NCBI GenBank assembly: GCA_903847585.1
Contig: CAINEC010000183.1
Location: forward strand, 1 to 47,901
DNA from: an uncultured Bacteroidota bacterium
GTDB lineage: Bacteria; Bacteroidota; Bacteroidia; AKYH767-A; OLB10
Reading direction: 5' to 3'
DNA length: 47,901 nucleotides
Numbering within the stretch: the first letter of the stretch is position 1; every line of letters starts with the position of its first letter. A program made the translations under genes and the position numbers. Shown one piece after another: positions 18,335-26,648 of the stretch. The notes under the pieces were generated by a model. The model saw nothing but the letters and a program-made list of their open reading frames with translations. It was not told where the DNA came from and did not search any database.

Positions 18335-19312
18335 ATGCCTAAAGTAACCATCGACGGTCATTCTATAGAAGTTCCAGAGGGAACAACCATCTTGCAGGCA
18401 GCGCGCATGATAGGAGGAGATATTGTACCTCCTGCAATGTGTTATTATTCGAAGTTGAAAACGAGTGGAGGATATTGCCGTACCTGCATTGTGAAAGTAA
18501 CTAAGGGTTCTGAAAAAGATCCTCGTCCAATGCCTAAGCCTGTTGCTTCTTGTAGAACAACAGTGATGGATGGAATGGAAGTTCAAAATACAACTGCTCC
18601 TGATTTATTAGAAGCTCGTAAAGGAGTAGTAGAATTTTTATTGTTAAATCATCCACTTGATTGTCCTGTTTGTGATCAGGCAGGTGAATGTCATTTGCAA
18701 GATTTAAGTTACCAGCACGGACTTGCTAAATCTCGTTATGAGTTTAAGCGTCGTGAGTTTGAAAAGATTGATATCGGTGAGAACATTAAGTTGCACATGA
18801 CTCGTTGCATTCTTTGCTATCGTTGTGTGAAGGTAGCTGATCAAGTATGTGATTCACGTGTGCATGGTGTGATTAACAGAGGAGATGTAGCTGAGATTTC
18901 TACTTACATTGAAAAATCATTAGACAGTGATTTCTCAGGTAATGTAATTGATGTTTGTCCAGTGGGTGCATTAACAGATCGCACGTTCCGATTTAAGAGT
19001 CGTGTATGGTTTACTAACCCAATGAATGCACATCGTAACTGTACGAAGTGTTCTGGTAAAACAGTTTTGTGGACGAGTGGTGATGATGTGTTGCGTGTAT
19101 CGGCTCGTAAAGATGTTCATGGAGAAGTGGAAGAGTGGATTTGTAATGAATGTCGTTTTGAAAAGAAAGAAAAATCAGATTGGACAATTGAAGGTCCTCG
19201 TCATATTGACCGCAAGTCAGTTATTTCTGCTAATCACTATGAAGTGAAGAAGCAATTAAAGATTGATGTATCGAATCAAAAATCAATTGATGAGCGTGCT
19301 CACAATAATTAA
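18335..19312 (+). CDS. nuoG: NADH-quinone oxidoreductase subunit G, short form without the molybdopterin-type domain
   Basis: NuoG relays electrons from NuoF to NuoB. The 325-residue protein has an N-terminal ferredoxin domain with [2Fe-2S] ligands C36, C48, C51 and C73, the His-Cys cluster N5 (H106, C110, C113, C119 in HPLDCPVCDQAGEC) and cluster N4 (C158, C161, C164 and C208). It then ends after a short region with two further CxxC pairs (C236/C239 and C270/C273). The large molybdopterin-oxidoreductase-like domain of E. coli NuoG (about 900 residues in total) is absent. I recall short NuoG as usual in Bacteroidota, so it is probably functional, not truncated. Neighbouring genes are intact and in frame order. 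Confidence 0.93.
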   Translation: MPKVTIDGHSIEVPEGTTILQAARMIGGDIVPPAMCYYSKLKTSGGYCRTCIVKVTKGSEKDPRPMPKPVASCRTTVMDGMEVQNTTAPDLLEARKGVVEFLLLNHPLDCPVCDQAGECHLQDLSYQHGLAKSRYEFKRREFEKIDIGENIKLHMTRCILCYRCVKVADQVCDSRVHGVINRGDVAEISTYIEKSLDSDFSGNVIDVCPVGALTDRTFRFKSRVWFTNPMNAHRNCTKCSGKTVLWTSGDDVLRVSARKDVHGEVEEWICNECRFEKKEKSDWTIEGPRHIDRKSVISANHYEVKKQLKIDVSNQKSIDERAHNN

Positions 19313-19342
19313 TATTTAAGTTATCTCGATTAAAATCAGAAT

Positions 19343-20377
19343 ATGGAATTCTTATTAATAAAATTTGTGCTCGTTGTTATAGTGTTCGCGGTATCGTTAG
19401 GTATTGCAGCCTATTCAACTTATGCAGAGCGCAAAATCGCAGCGTTTTTACAGGACCGAGTTGGGCCAGATAGAGCAGGTCCTTTTGGATTGTTACAACC
19501 ATTAGCTGATGGAGTAAAGATGTTCATGAAAGAGGAAATTATTCCTTCTAATGCAGATCGTTTATTGTTTATCCTTGGTCCTTGTATTATGATGATGACT
19601 GCTTGTATGACTGGCGTTGTTATTCCTTGGGGACATGGATTAGAAATCAACGGTACTTTTTATCCTGTGCAGATTACTGATATTAATATTGGAATTTTAT
19701 ACGTGTTTGGTGTTGTGTCAATTGGTGTTTACGGAATTATGATAGGTGGGTGGGCATCGAATAATAAGTACTCATTAATGGGTGCTATTCGTGCTTCATC
19801 TCAAATGATTAGTTACGAATTAGCAATGGGTATGGCAGTGATTGCATTAATCATGACAACAGGAACCTTAAGTGTTCGTGAAATGGTAGAGCAGCAACAC
19901 GGAATTCACTGGAACGTATTCACGCAACCGTTAGGAGTTATTTTATTTATTGTTTGTGCATTTGCAGAGTGTAATCGTACACCTTTCGATTTACCAGAGT
20001 GTGAAACAGAATTAGTAGGTGGGTATCATACAGAGTACAGCTCGATGAAACTAGGATTCTATTTATTTGCAGAGTACATCAATATGTTTATCAGTTCTGC
20101 AATTATTGCATCCTTATATTTTGGTGGTTATAATTTTCCATTCATTGATCAGTTAGGTTTATCACCAAATATGTTATCGATAGTTGGAACATTAATTTTC
20201 TTCGGAAAAATTTTCTTCTTCATTTTCTTCTTCATGTGGATTCGTTGGACGATCCCAAGATTTAGATATGATCAATTGATGCACCTTGGATGGAGAACAA
20301 TGATTCCATTGGGAATTCTTAATATTCTAGGCACAGGTATTTATGTGCTTTACAAAAACGGACAATTACATTTTTAA
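19343..20377 (+). CDS. nuoH: NADH-quinone oxidoreductase subunit H
   Basis: NuoH is the membrane subunit that joins the two arms and forms the entrance of the quinone chamber. The 344-residue protein has about eight hydrophobic helices and both family signatures: ERKIAAFLQDRVGPDRAGPF (about residues 29-48) and the Glu-rich loop AECNRTPFDLPECETELVGG (about 209-228). Length is typical. Confidence 0.95.
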   Translation: MEFLLIKFVLVVIVFAVSLGIAAYSTYAERKIAAFLQDRVGPDRAGPFGLLQPLADGVKMFMKEEIIPSNADRLLFILGPCIMMMTACMTGVVIPWGHGLEINGTFYPVQITDINIGILYVFGVVSIGVYGIMIGGWASNNKYSLMGAIRASSQMISYELAMGMAVIALIMTTGTLSVREMVEQQHGIHWNVFTQPLGVILFIVCAFAECNRTPFDLPECETELVGGYHTEYSSMKLGFYLFAEYINMFISSAIIASLYFGGYNFPFIDQLGLSPNMLSIVGTLIFFGKIFFFIFFFMWIRWTIPRFRYDQLMHLGWRTMIPLGILNILGTGIYVLYKNGQLHF

Positions 20378-20398
20378 TAATCAGATAAGAAAGCAATC

Positions 20399-20938
20399 AT
20401 GCAACTTACCAATCGATCAAAAGTCGTAGTAAATAAAGAGATGACCTTTGCAGAGAAAATTTATCTGCCGGCGATTCTTAGCGGTTTACTTATTACTATA
20501 AAACATTTATTTCGCAAGAAAGCAACGGTAAAATACCCTGAACAAACTCGTCCTGTTGCACCCGTTTACAGAGGATGGCATGTGTTGAAGAGAGATGAGC
20601 AAGGTCGTGAAAATTGTACTGCTTGCGGATTATGCGCAGTAGCTTGTCCGGCTGAAGCCATTACAATGACAGCAGCAGAACGTAAAAAAGGAGAAGAGCA
20701 TTTATATCGCGAGGAAAAATATGCAGCAGTATATGAAATCAACATGCTTCGTTGTATCTATTGTGGATTATGCGAAGAAGCTTGTCCGAAGGAAGCAATT
20801 TTCTTAACTGATAGAATGGTGCCTTCTGATATGGTTCGTACCAATTTTATTTTCGGAAAAGATAAATTAGTAGAAGGAACAGAAGCGGATAAGCGTATTG
20901 ATGTTTCTCTAAGAGCTAAAGCACATCGTCATCAGTAA
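20399..20938 (+). CDS. nuoI: NADH-quinone oxidoreductase subunit I, two [4Fe-4S] clusters
   Basis: NuoI carries clusters N6a and N6b, which connect NuoG to NuoB. The 179-residue protein has two complete ferredoxin motifs: C73, C76, C79, C83 (CTACGLCAVACP) and C119, C122, C125, C129 (CIYCGLCEEACP). An amphipathic N-terminal helix (about residues 17-39) would lie on the membrane. It is placed normally between nuoH and nuoJ. Confidence 0.95.
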   Translation: MQLTNRSKVVVNKEMTFAEKIYLPAILSGLLITIKHLFRKKATVKYPEQTRPVAPVYRGWHVLKRDEQGRENCTACGLCAVACPAEAITMTAAERKKGEEHLYREEKYAAVYEINMLRCIYCGLCEEACPKEAIFLTDRMVPSDMVRTNFIFGKDKLVEGTEADKRIDVSLRAKAHRHQ

Positions 20939-20957
20939 TTACTAAAAAAATATTATT

Positions 20958-21455
20958 TTGAATCCATCATTACCATTCTTCGTACTTGCAACTCTATCGG
21001 TGTTTAGCGCATTGATGGTTGTATTGTCTCGTAAACCAGTCCACAGTGTATTGTATTTGATATTCTGTTTTTTTACAATTGGGGGACATTATTTATTATT
21101 GAATGCTCAGTTTTTATTTGCTGTACATATTATCGTTTACGCAGGAGCAATCATGGTTCTCTTCTTATTTACGTTGATGTTTATCAATATGAATAAAGAA
21201 TTAGAACCTCATAAAACAAATTTACTTAAAGGAGCAGCTACCGTCGCCGCTGGATGCTTATTACTAGTGATGGTAGGTGTTACAAAAGGTGCAGAATCAT
21301 TAGCAGCAAATTCTAATCGTACAGATGTTGGAACCGTTGCTAACTTAGGGAAAGCATTATATGGTCAGTACTTATTACCATTCGAATTAATCTCCATCTT
21401 GTTATTAGCAGCAATGGTTGGAGCAGTATTACTTGGAAAAAAATCTGTTGAATAA
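20958..21455 (+). CDS. nuoJ: NADH-quinone oxidoreductase subunit J, probable TTG start
   Basis: NuoJ is a five-helix membrane subunit with a pi-bulge helix important for coupling. The 165-residue protein shows the family block [20 protein letters not shown] and the conserved [16 protein letters not shown] helix 3. No ATG precedes the first helix; the reading frame starts at TTG 20958, giving [20 protein letters not shown], which matches the usual N-terminus. The first in-frame ATG would remove most of helix 1. An ATT just upstream is a less likely start. The stop is one base before the nuoK ATG. Confidence 0.93.
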   Translation: MNPSLPFFVLATLSVFSALMVVLSRKPVHSVLYLIFCFFTIGGHYLLLNAQFLFAVHIIVYAGAIMVLFLFTLMFINMNKELEPHKTNLLKGAATVAAGCLLLVMVGVTKGAESLAANSNRTDVGTVANLGKALYGQYLLPFELISILLLAAMVGAVLLGKKSVE

Positions 21456-21456
21456 G

Positions 21457-21777
21457 ATGAATTCTATACTACAATATATACCGTTGAATTATTACGTAGC
21501 ATTAGCTGCTATTTTATTCGCGATTGGTGTCATGGGCGTATTGTTTCGCCGTAACGCAATTATCATTTTCATGTGCATTGAGTTAATGTTAAATGCCGTG
21601 AATATGTTACTTACAGCATTCTCTACCTTTCATGGTGATGAATCAGGACAAGTGATGGTATTCTTTATCATGGCTGTTGCAGCTGCTGAAGTGGCTGTTG
21701 GATTAGCAATACTTGTAATGATCTATAACAATATCCGAACAGTAGATATTGATGAATTAAATAAACTAAAAGGATAA
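21457..21777 (+). CDS. nuoK: NADH-quinone oxidoreductase subunit K
   Basis: NuoK is a small three-helix proton-channel subunit related to Mrp antiporter MrpC. From the ATG at 21457 the protein has 106 residues and carries the two helix glutamates in [15 protein letters not shown] and [16 protein letters not shown] longer frame starting at 21418 would add 13 residues inside nuoJ and is not supported by the usual length of about 100 residues. The start lies one base after the nuoJ stop. Confidence 0.94.
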   Translation: MNSILQYIPLNYYVALAAILFAIGVMGVLFRRNAIIIFMCIELMLNAVNMLLTAFSTFHGDESGQVMVFFIMAVAAAEVAVGLAILVMIYNNIRTVDIDELNKLKG

Positions 21778-21802
21778 TTAAATTTAAATACACGAACTCC
21801 AA

Positions 21803-23698
21803 ATGATGGTTCAATTTGCCTGGTTAATACCTCTGCTTCCGCTACTGGGATTTATAATAGTGGGAGTTTTAAATAAAAGACTCAATGTTGCAATGAGTGG
21901 TGGAATCGCTACTGCAGCTGTATTCATTTCGTTTATCATCTCTGCACTCATATTCGGCGAGGTTGCTCAAGAAGGATCAGTTCCTGAAAGAGTAGTCCTT
22001 TTTGATTGGATAAGTTCTGGCAACTTATCAATTCCGTTTTCATTTCTAATAGATCGTTTATCTGTTATCATGTTAATGGTGGTGACAGGGGTAGGTACAT
22101 TAATTCATTTGTACTCGATTGGATACATGAGTCATGAACAAGATCATCCGCGATTCTTTTCGTACTTGAATTTGTTCGTGTTCTTTATGTTGTTGTTAGT
22201 ATTAGGATCTAACTACATCGTAATGTTTGTTGGTTGGGAAGGAGTAGGATTATGTTCTTATTTATTGATTGGCTTCTGGTTTAAAAATATCGAGTATAGT
22301 AATGCTGCTAAAAAAGCATTCATCATGAATCGTATTGGTGATTTAGGATTGTTGCTTGGTGTGTTTTTAATGTACATGACTTTTGGAAGTGTGAATTTTA
22401 GTGAGGTATTCAGTGCGGCATCTAACTTACCTCAAAACAACACTGCGGTAACAGCAATTTGTTTACTGTTGTTTGTTGGAGCAATGGGTAAGAGTGCTCA
22501 AATTCCCTTGTATACATGGTTGCCTGATGCAATGGCAGGTCCCACTCCTGTATCTGCATTGATTCACGCGGCTACCATGGTTACTGCGGGTATATACATG
22601 GTCGTTAGATCGAACGTATTATACGCATTAAGTCCTGATGCATCTTCAATCGTTGCTTTCGTTGGAATTGCAACAGCTTTCTTTGCTGCTACCATCGGAT
22701 TAAAGCAAAACGATATTAAAAAAGTATTGGCGTACTCAACGGTAAGTCAGTTAGGATATATGTTTGTTGCATTAGGAGTAGGAGCATATCAAACAGCCTT
22801 GTTCCATGTTATCACACATGCTTTCTTTAAAGCATTATTGTTCCTAGGAGCAGGTAGTGTAATTCACGCAATGAGCGGCGAGCAAGATATCCGAAGAATG
22901 GGAGCTTTGAAAAAAGCATTACCAATAACACATTTAACATTCTTGATTGGAACATTAGCCATTGCTGGTCTACCTCCTTTTGCAGGGTTCTTCTCAAAAG
23001 ATGAAATATTAGCAAAGGTTTGGATGTATTCACCAATTATGTTTGTAATTCTTGCCATCACATCAGTACTAACGGCAGTGTATATGTTTCGTTTGTATTG
23101 GTTAACGTTCTATGGTGAGTTCAGAGGTTCAGAACATCAAAAAAGTCATTTGCATGAGTCGCCAGGAACTATGACAATACCATTAATTGTATTGGCGGTA
23201 TTATCTGCTGTTGGTGGATTTATTGGAATGCCAGAGTTGTTTCATGCACCTCACTTCTTGAATGAGTTTTTAGCGCCAATTATTTTTAAAACATCTCATG
23301 AAGAAGCAAGTCATACATTTGAAATTATGTTGATGTCAGTTTCTGTGGTGTTGTTAGCAGTCATTATGTATGCAACATATAGTTACTATGTTACTAAGAA
23401 AGTGAAGCCAGAAGAAGACAGTGAAGAGTTGGATAGCTTCGCGAAGTTATTAGCGAATAAATATTATGTAGATGAAGTGTATGCTGCATTAATCACAAAG
23501 CCACTTGATAAGTTAGCTGCTTTCGTTTATAAGTACATTGACCAAGGTCTGATCGATGGAACTGTAAATGGAACCGGTACTGCATTGAATAATGTAAGCG
23601 GACAATTAAGAAAAATTCAAACTGGTCACATCGGGGCGTATGTATTTGCAATGGTGATTGGTATTATTACAATTTTAGTTTTAACAATGATAATTTAA
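21803..23698 (+). CDS. nuoL: NADH-quinone oxidoreductase subunit L, antiporter-like proton channel
   Basis: NuoL is the distal proton-pumping subunit with the long lateral helix. The 631-residue protein has many membrane helices and the antiporter-family blocks VGWEGVGLCSYLLIGFWF, KSAQIPLYTWLPDAMAGPTP, ALIHAATMVTAGIYM and HVITHAFFKALLFLGAGSVI, holding the conserved Glu, Lys and His of the proton path. The C-terminal part includes the amphipathic region and final helix. Two adjacent ATGs (21803, 21806) could serve as start. Confidence 0.95.
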   Translation: MMVQFAWLIPLLPLLGFIIVGVLNKRLNVAMSGGIATAAVFISFIISALIFGEVAQEGSVPERVVLFDWISSGNLSIPFSFLIDRLSVIMLMVVTGVGTLIHLYSIGYMSHEQDHPRFFSYLNLFVFFMLLLVLGSNYIVMFVGWEGVGLCSYLLIGFWFKNIEYSNAAKKAFIMNRIGDLGLLLGVFLMYMTFGSVNFSEVFSAASNLPQNNTAVTAICLLLFVGAMGKSAQIPLYTWLPDAMAGPTPVSALIHAATMVTAGIYMVVRSNVLYALSPDASSIVAFVGIATAFFAATIGLKQNDIKKVLAYSTVSQLGYMFVALGVGAYQTALFHVITHAFFKALLFLGAGSVIHAMSGEQDIRRMGALKKALPITHLTFLIGTLAIAGLPPFAGFFSKDEILAKVWMYSPIMFVILAITSVLTAVYMFRLYWLTFYGEFRGSEHQKSHLHESPGTMTIPLIVLAVLSAVGGFIGMPELFHAPHFLNEFLAPIIFKTSHEEASHTFEIMLMSVSVVLLAVIMYATYSYYVTKKVKPEEDSEELDSFAKLLANKYYVDEVYAALITKPLDKLAAFVYKYIDQGLIDGTVNGTGTALNNVSGQLRKIQTGHIGAYVFAMVIGIITILVLTMII

Positions 23699-23706
23699 AC
23701 AGCGGA

Positions 23707-25161
23707 ATGATAACACTACTATTACTCTTCGTACCGCTCGTTGCTTCATTAGCTTGTTTGCTTTTAGATAAAGCAAAAGTGAAAGTGTTTGCATTGGGTA
23801 CATCACTCGTTAACTTCGGAATATTAGTTTATTCCCTTACGTTGTTTAAGTCGGATATGTCATACCAGTTTCTTGTTGATTACTGGTGGGTGAAAGATTT
23901 AGGAATTAGCTTTAAGCTTGGATTAGATGGGATCAGTATTTTGTTAGTTGCATTGACTAACTTCTTGATGCCTTTAATTATTTTAAGTTCATTCCGTACG
24001 GAATATAAAAACGCAACTGCTTTTTATTCATTGATGTTGTTTATGCAATTTGCCTTGATTGGTGTATTTGCAGCATTAGATGGATTCTTGTTTTATATCT
24101 TCTGGGAGTTAGCACTTATTCCAATCTACTTTATTTGTTTATTCTGGGGCGGCGAAGATCGCGTACGAATTACATTAAAGTTTTTCATCTATACCTTAAC
24201 AGGTTCATTGTTGATGTTAGTCGGATTAATTTATGTCTACTTACAAACACCAGGAACACATTCGTTCGATATTAATGTACTTTATTCAACAGCTTTAACT
24301 GTAACTGATCAGTCGTGGTTATTCTGGTGCTTCTTTTTAGCTTTCGCGATTAAAATTCCAATCTTTCCTTTACATAGCTGGCAAGCTGATACCTACACAG
24401 ACTCTCCTACACAAGGGACAATGTTGTTATCAGGTATCATGTTGAAAATGGGATTGTATGGTTTGATTCGTTGGATGATTCCATTTTTGCCAGAAGGATT
24501 AGCGCAATGGGGAAATACCGCAATGATATTATCAATCATCGGTGTTGTTTATGCATCAGTGATGGCGTTAGTACAAAAAGATTTCAAACGTTTAATTGCA
24601 TATTCTTCTGTTGCTCACGTTGGATTAATTGCTGCCGGTATATTTTCTTTAACGATTCAGGGAATGCAAGGTGCAATGGCACAAATGCTAGCACATGGTG
24701 TGAATGTGGTAGGTATCTTCTTTATTTCTGATATCATCTTCCGAAGAATGAAAACAAGAAATTTAGATGAGCTAGGTGGATTAGCAAATAATACACGAGT
24801 GTTTACAATTCTATATTTAATCATTTTATTAGGATCTGTGGCGTTACCACTTACTAATGGATTCGTGGGTGAATTTTTATTATTAAATGGCGTTTATCAA
24901 TATAATGCTTGGATGGCTGCCATTGCTGGATTAACAGTAATCTTAGGAGCTGTTTACATGCTGCGTTCATATCAGAAAATCATGTTGGGTGAGCCTCACG
25001 CACGTAGTATCGAGTTTACAGGCTTGCATCAAACAGAGAAAATTGTATTAGTAGTAGTTGCATTGGCGATCATCGCTGGTGGTATATATCCAAAACCAAT
25101 TCTTCAGGTTGCAGGACCAGCATTAGAAGATTTATTGGCACAAGTAAAAGACATTAATTGA
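23707..25161 (+). CDS. nuoM: NADH-quinone oxidoreductase subunit M, antiporter-like proton channel
   Basis: NuoM is one of three homologous proton pumps in complex I. The 484-residue protein has roughly 14 helices and the family blocks FYIFWELALIPIYF (essential Glu in helix 5), KIPIFPLHSWQADTYTDSPT (key Lys and the broken helix) and SSVAHVGLIAAGIFS. Only 8 bases separate it from nuoL. Its stop lies 2 bases before the nuoN ATG. Confidence 0.95.
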   Translation: MITLLLLFVPLVASLACLLLDKAKVKVFALGTSLVNFGILVYSLTLFKSDMSYQFLVDYWWVKDLGISFKLGLDGISILLVALTNFLMPLIILSSFRTEYKNATAFYSLMLFMQFALIGVFAALDGFLFYIFWELALIPIYFICLFWGGEDRVRITLKFFIYTLTGSLLMLVGLIYVYLQTPGTHSFDINVLYSTALTVTDQSWLFWCFFLAFAIKIPIFPLHSWQADTYTDSPTQGTMLLSGIMLKMGLYGLIRWMIPFLPEGLAQWGNTAMILSIIGVVYASVMALVQKDFKRLIAYSSVAHVGLIAAGIFSLTIQGMQGAMAQMLAHGVNVVGIFFISDIIFRRMKTRNLDELGGLANNTRVFTILYLIILLGSVALPLTNGFVGEFLLLNGVYQYNAWMAAIAGLTVILGAVYMLRSYQKIMLGEPHARSIEFTGLHQTEKIVLVVVALAIIAGGIYPKPILQVAGPALEDLLAQVKDIN

Positions 25162-25163
25162 TT

Positions 25164-26543
25164 ATGAATACACTTATCATAATATCCCTATTAGGTGTGG
25201 TGGCTATGATGGCCGATGCACTTCGTTTTAAGAAAATATTACTACCAATTATTGTAGCGGGTTTAGTTGCAGGACTTGGATTTGCAATTTCATCATGGAA
25301 TACTAACTTGTCGTATTACCATGATATGGTTTTGTTTAATAATTATTCCTTAGCATTTTCTTCGTTGATGATTGTGGTGACGTTGCTGTGGATGATTATA
25401 TCAAAGCATTATTTTTCATCGTCATCTAATATGGCAGAGCATGCTGCATTGGTATTATTTGTTTTAACAGGCGCCATTATCATGACAGCCTTTGCTGATC
25501 TTTCGATGTTTTTTGTAGGATTAGAAATATTATCGATTAGTCTTTATGTATTAGCTGCGAGTAATAAATCAGAGTTGCGTTCTAACGAAGCAGGGATGAA
25601 ATACTTCTTGATGGGAGCATTTGCAACTGGATTTTTATTATTCGGAATTGCATTAATTTATGGAGCAACTGCAACATTTAACCTTGCTAAAATCGCATCT
25701 TATATTTCCGTTTCGCAAGCTGCAGGTAATACACCAATGTTTGTTTATGCAGGCGTTTTACTAATAATGGTTGGCTTGTTATTTAAGGTGTCTGCTGCGC
25801 CTTTTCATTTTTGGGCACCAGATGTTTATGAGGGAGCACCAACCGTGATAACGGCGTTTATGGCTACTGTAGTTAAAACAGCTGCATTTGCTGCTTTCTA
25901 TCGCATGTTCAGTACCTGCTTTGTTGAAATTACAGGGTTCTGGTCAAATACGATGGCTATCATTGCTGCTTCAACTATGATTGGAGGTAATATTTTGGCA
26001 GTTTATCAAACGAGTTTAAAGAGAATGATGGCTTATTCAAGTATTGCTCATGCAGGATATATGTTGATGGCGATTGTTGCGATGAATAAAATTTCGGCAA
26101 GTTCTATTTTCCTTTATACAGCTTCCTATTCGATAGCAAGTATGGGGATGTTTGCATTGATGCAGGCAATGACAGCTTCAGGCGATGAATCTGTTAATTC
26201 ATTGAAAGGGTTATCAAAAAATAACAAAGGAATCATCGTATTTATTAGCGCTTTAGTCTTCTCAATGGCGGGTATTCCTCCAATGGCGGGCTTCTTTGCC
26301 AAGTACTATATTTTCCTAGGGGCAATGCAGTCGGGTTATCAGTGGTTGACGTTGATAGCTGTATTGTCTTCGTTAATAGGGGTTTATTATTATTTCAGAG
26401 TGATTTTTGTTTCTCTGCAGGATAATGAGAATGGAGCAGGACATGTCTTGAATAAAGGCCAATGGACATTAATTGTACTTAGTGCGTTAATTTCATTATT
26501 GATTGGAGTTATCCCAAGTCTGCTGTTGACACTTTCTCTATAA
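25164..26543 (+). CDS. nuoN: NADH-quinone oxidoreductase subunit N, antiporter-like proton channel
   Basis: NuoN is the proton-pumping subunit next to NuoK. From the ATG at 25164 it has 459 residues, many helices, and the blocks FVGLEILSISLYVLAA (helix 5 Glu), FKVSAAPFHFWAPDVYEGAP (Lys and broken helix) and SSIAHAGYMLMAIVA. A TTG two codons upstream, overlapping the nuoM stop, is less likely as start. It ends the nuo operon; no T-rich terminator follows before the giant adhesin gene 105 bases on. Confidence 0.95.
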   Translation: MNTLIIISLLGVVAMMADALRFKKILLPIIVAGLVAGLGFAISSWNTNLSYYHDMVLFNNYSLAFSSLMIVVTLLWMIISKHYFSSSSNMAEHAALVLFVLTGAIIMTAFADLSMFFVGLEILSISLYVLAASNKSELRSNEAGMKYFLMGAFATGFLLFGIALIYGATATFNLAKIASYISVSQAAGNTPMFVYAGVLLIMVGLLFKVSAAPFHFWAPDVYEGAPTVITAFMATVVKTAAFAAFYRMFSTCFVEITGFWSNTMAIIAASTMIGGNILAVYQTSLKRMMAYSSIAHAGYMLMAIVAMNKISASSIFLYTASYSIASMGMFALMQAMTASGDESVNSLKGLSKNNKGIIVFISALVFSMAGIPPMAGFFAKYYIFLGAMQSGYQWLTLIAVLSSLIGVYYYFRVIFVSLQDNENGAGHVLNKGQWTLIVLSALISLLIGVIPSLLLTLSL

Positions 26544-26550
26544 TCAGTAA

Positions 26551-26578
26551 TTTTCTTAGGTTAATTTTTTTAAATTTG
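26551..26578 (+). promoter_or_regulatory. candidate promoter of the giant adhesin cassette
   Basis: TAAATTTG at 26571-26578 is an exact match to the Bacteroidota -7 consensus TAnnTTTG. The -33 position carries TTTT (26551-26554), three of four bases of TTTG, with a 16-base spacer, slightly short. Transcription would start near 26585, inside or just before the hairpin at 26583-26599. Confidence 0.5.
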
Positions 26579-26582
26579 TAAG

Positions 26583-26615
26583 GACGGGTTTTATCCGTCT
26601 AAAGTTAAATTTAAC
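26583..26615 (+). promoter_or_regulatory. structured 5' leader of the giant adhesin gene
   Basis: A 5-bp stem (GACGG at 26583-26587, CCGTC at 26595-26599) is followed by the 12-base perfect palindrome GTTAAATTTAAC at about 26604-26615. There is no T-run, so termination of nuo is unlikely. These elements would lie at or near the start of the mRNA and could affect stability or translation. The function is unknown. Confidence 0.4.
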
Positions 26616-26648
26616 CGTTATCGTATTAGAGTTAGGAAGCTATTGACT

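Noticed and set aside
18335-19312. NuoG as a truncated pseudogene
   Set aside because: All ligands for N1b, N5 and N4 are present, the frame is clean, and neighbouring nuo genes follow with normal spacing, so this is the short NuoG form.
21418-21456. Earlier start for nuoK inside nuoJ
   Set aside because: It would add 13 residues not typical of NuoK and overlap nuoJ; the ATG at 21457 gives the usual length.
26583-26599. Hairpin after nuoN as a terminator of the nuo operon
   Set aside because: The stem is only 5 bp and is followed by TAAAGTTAAA rather than a T-run.
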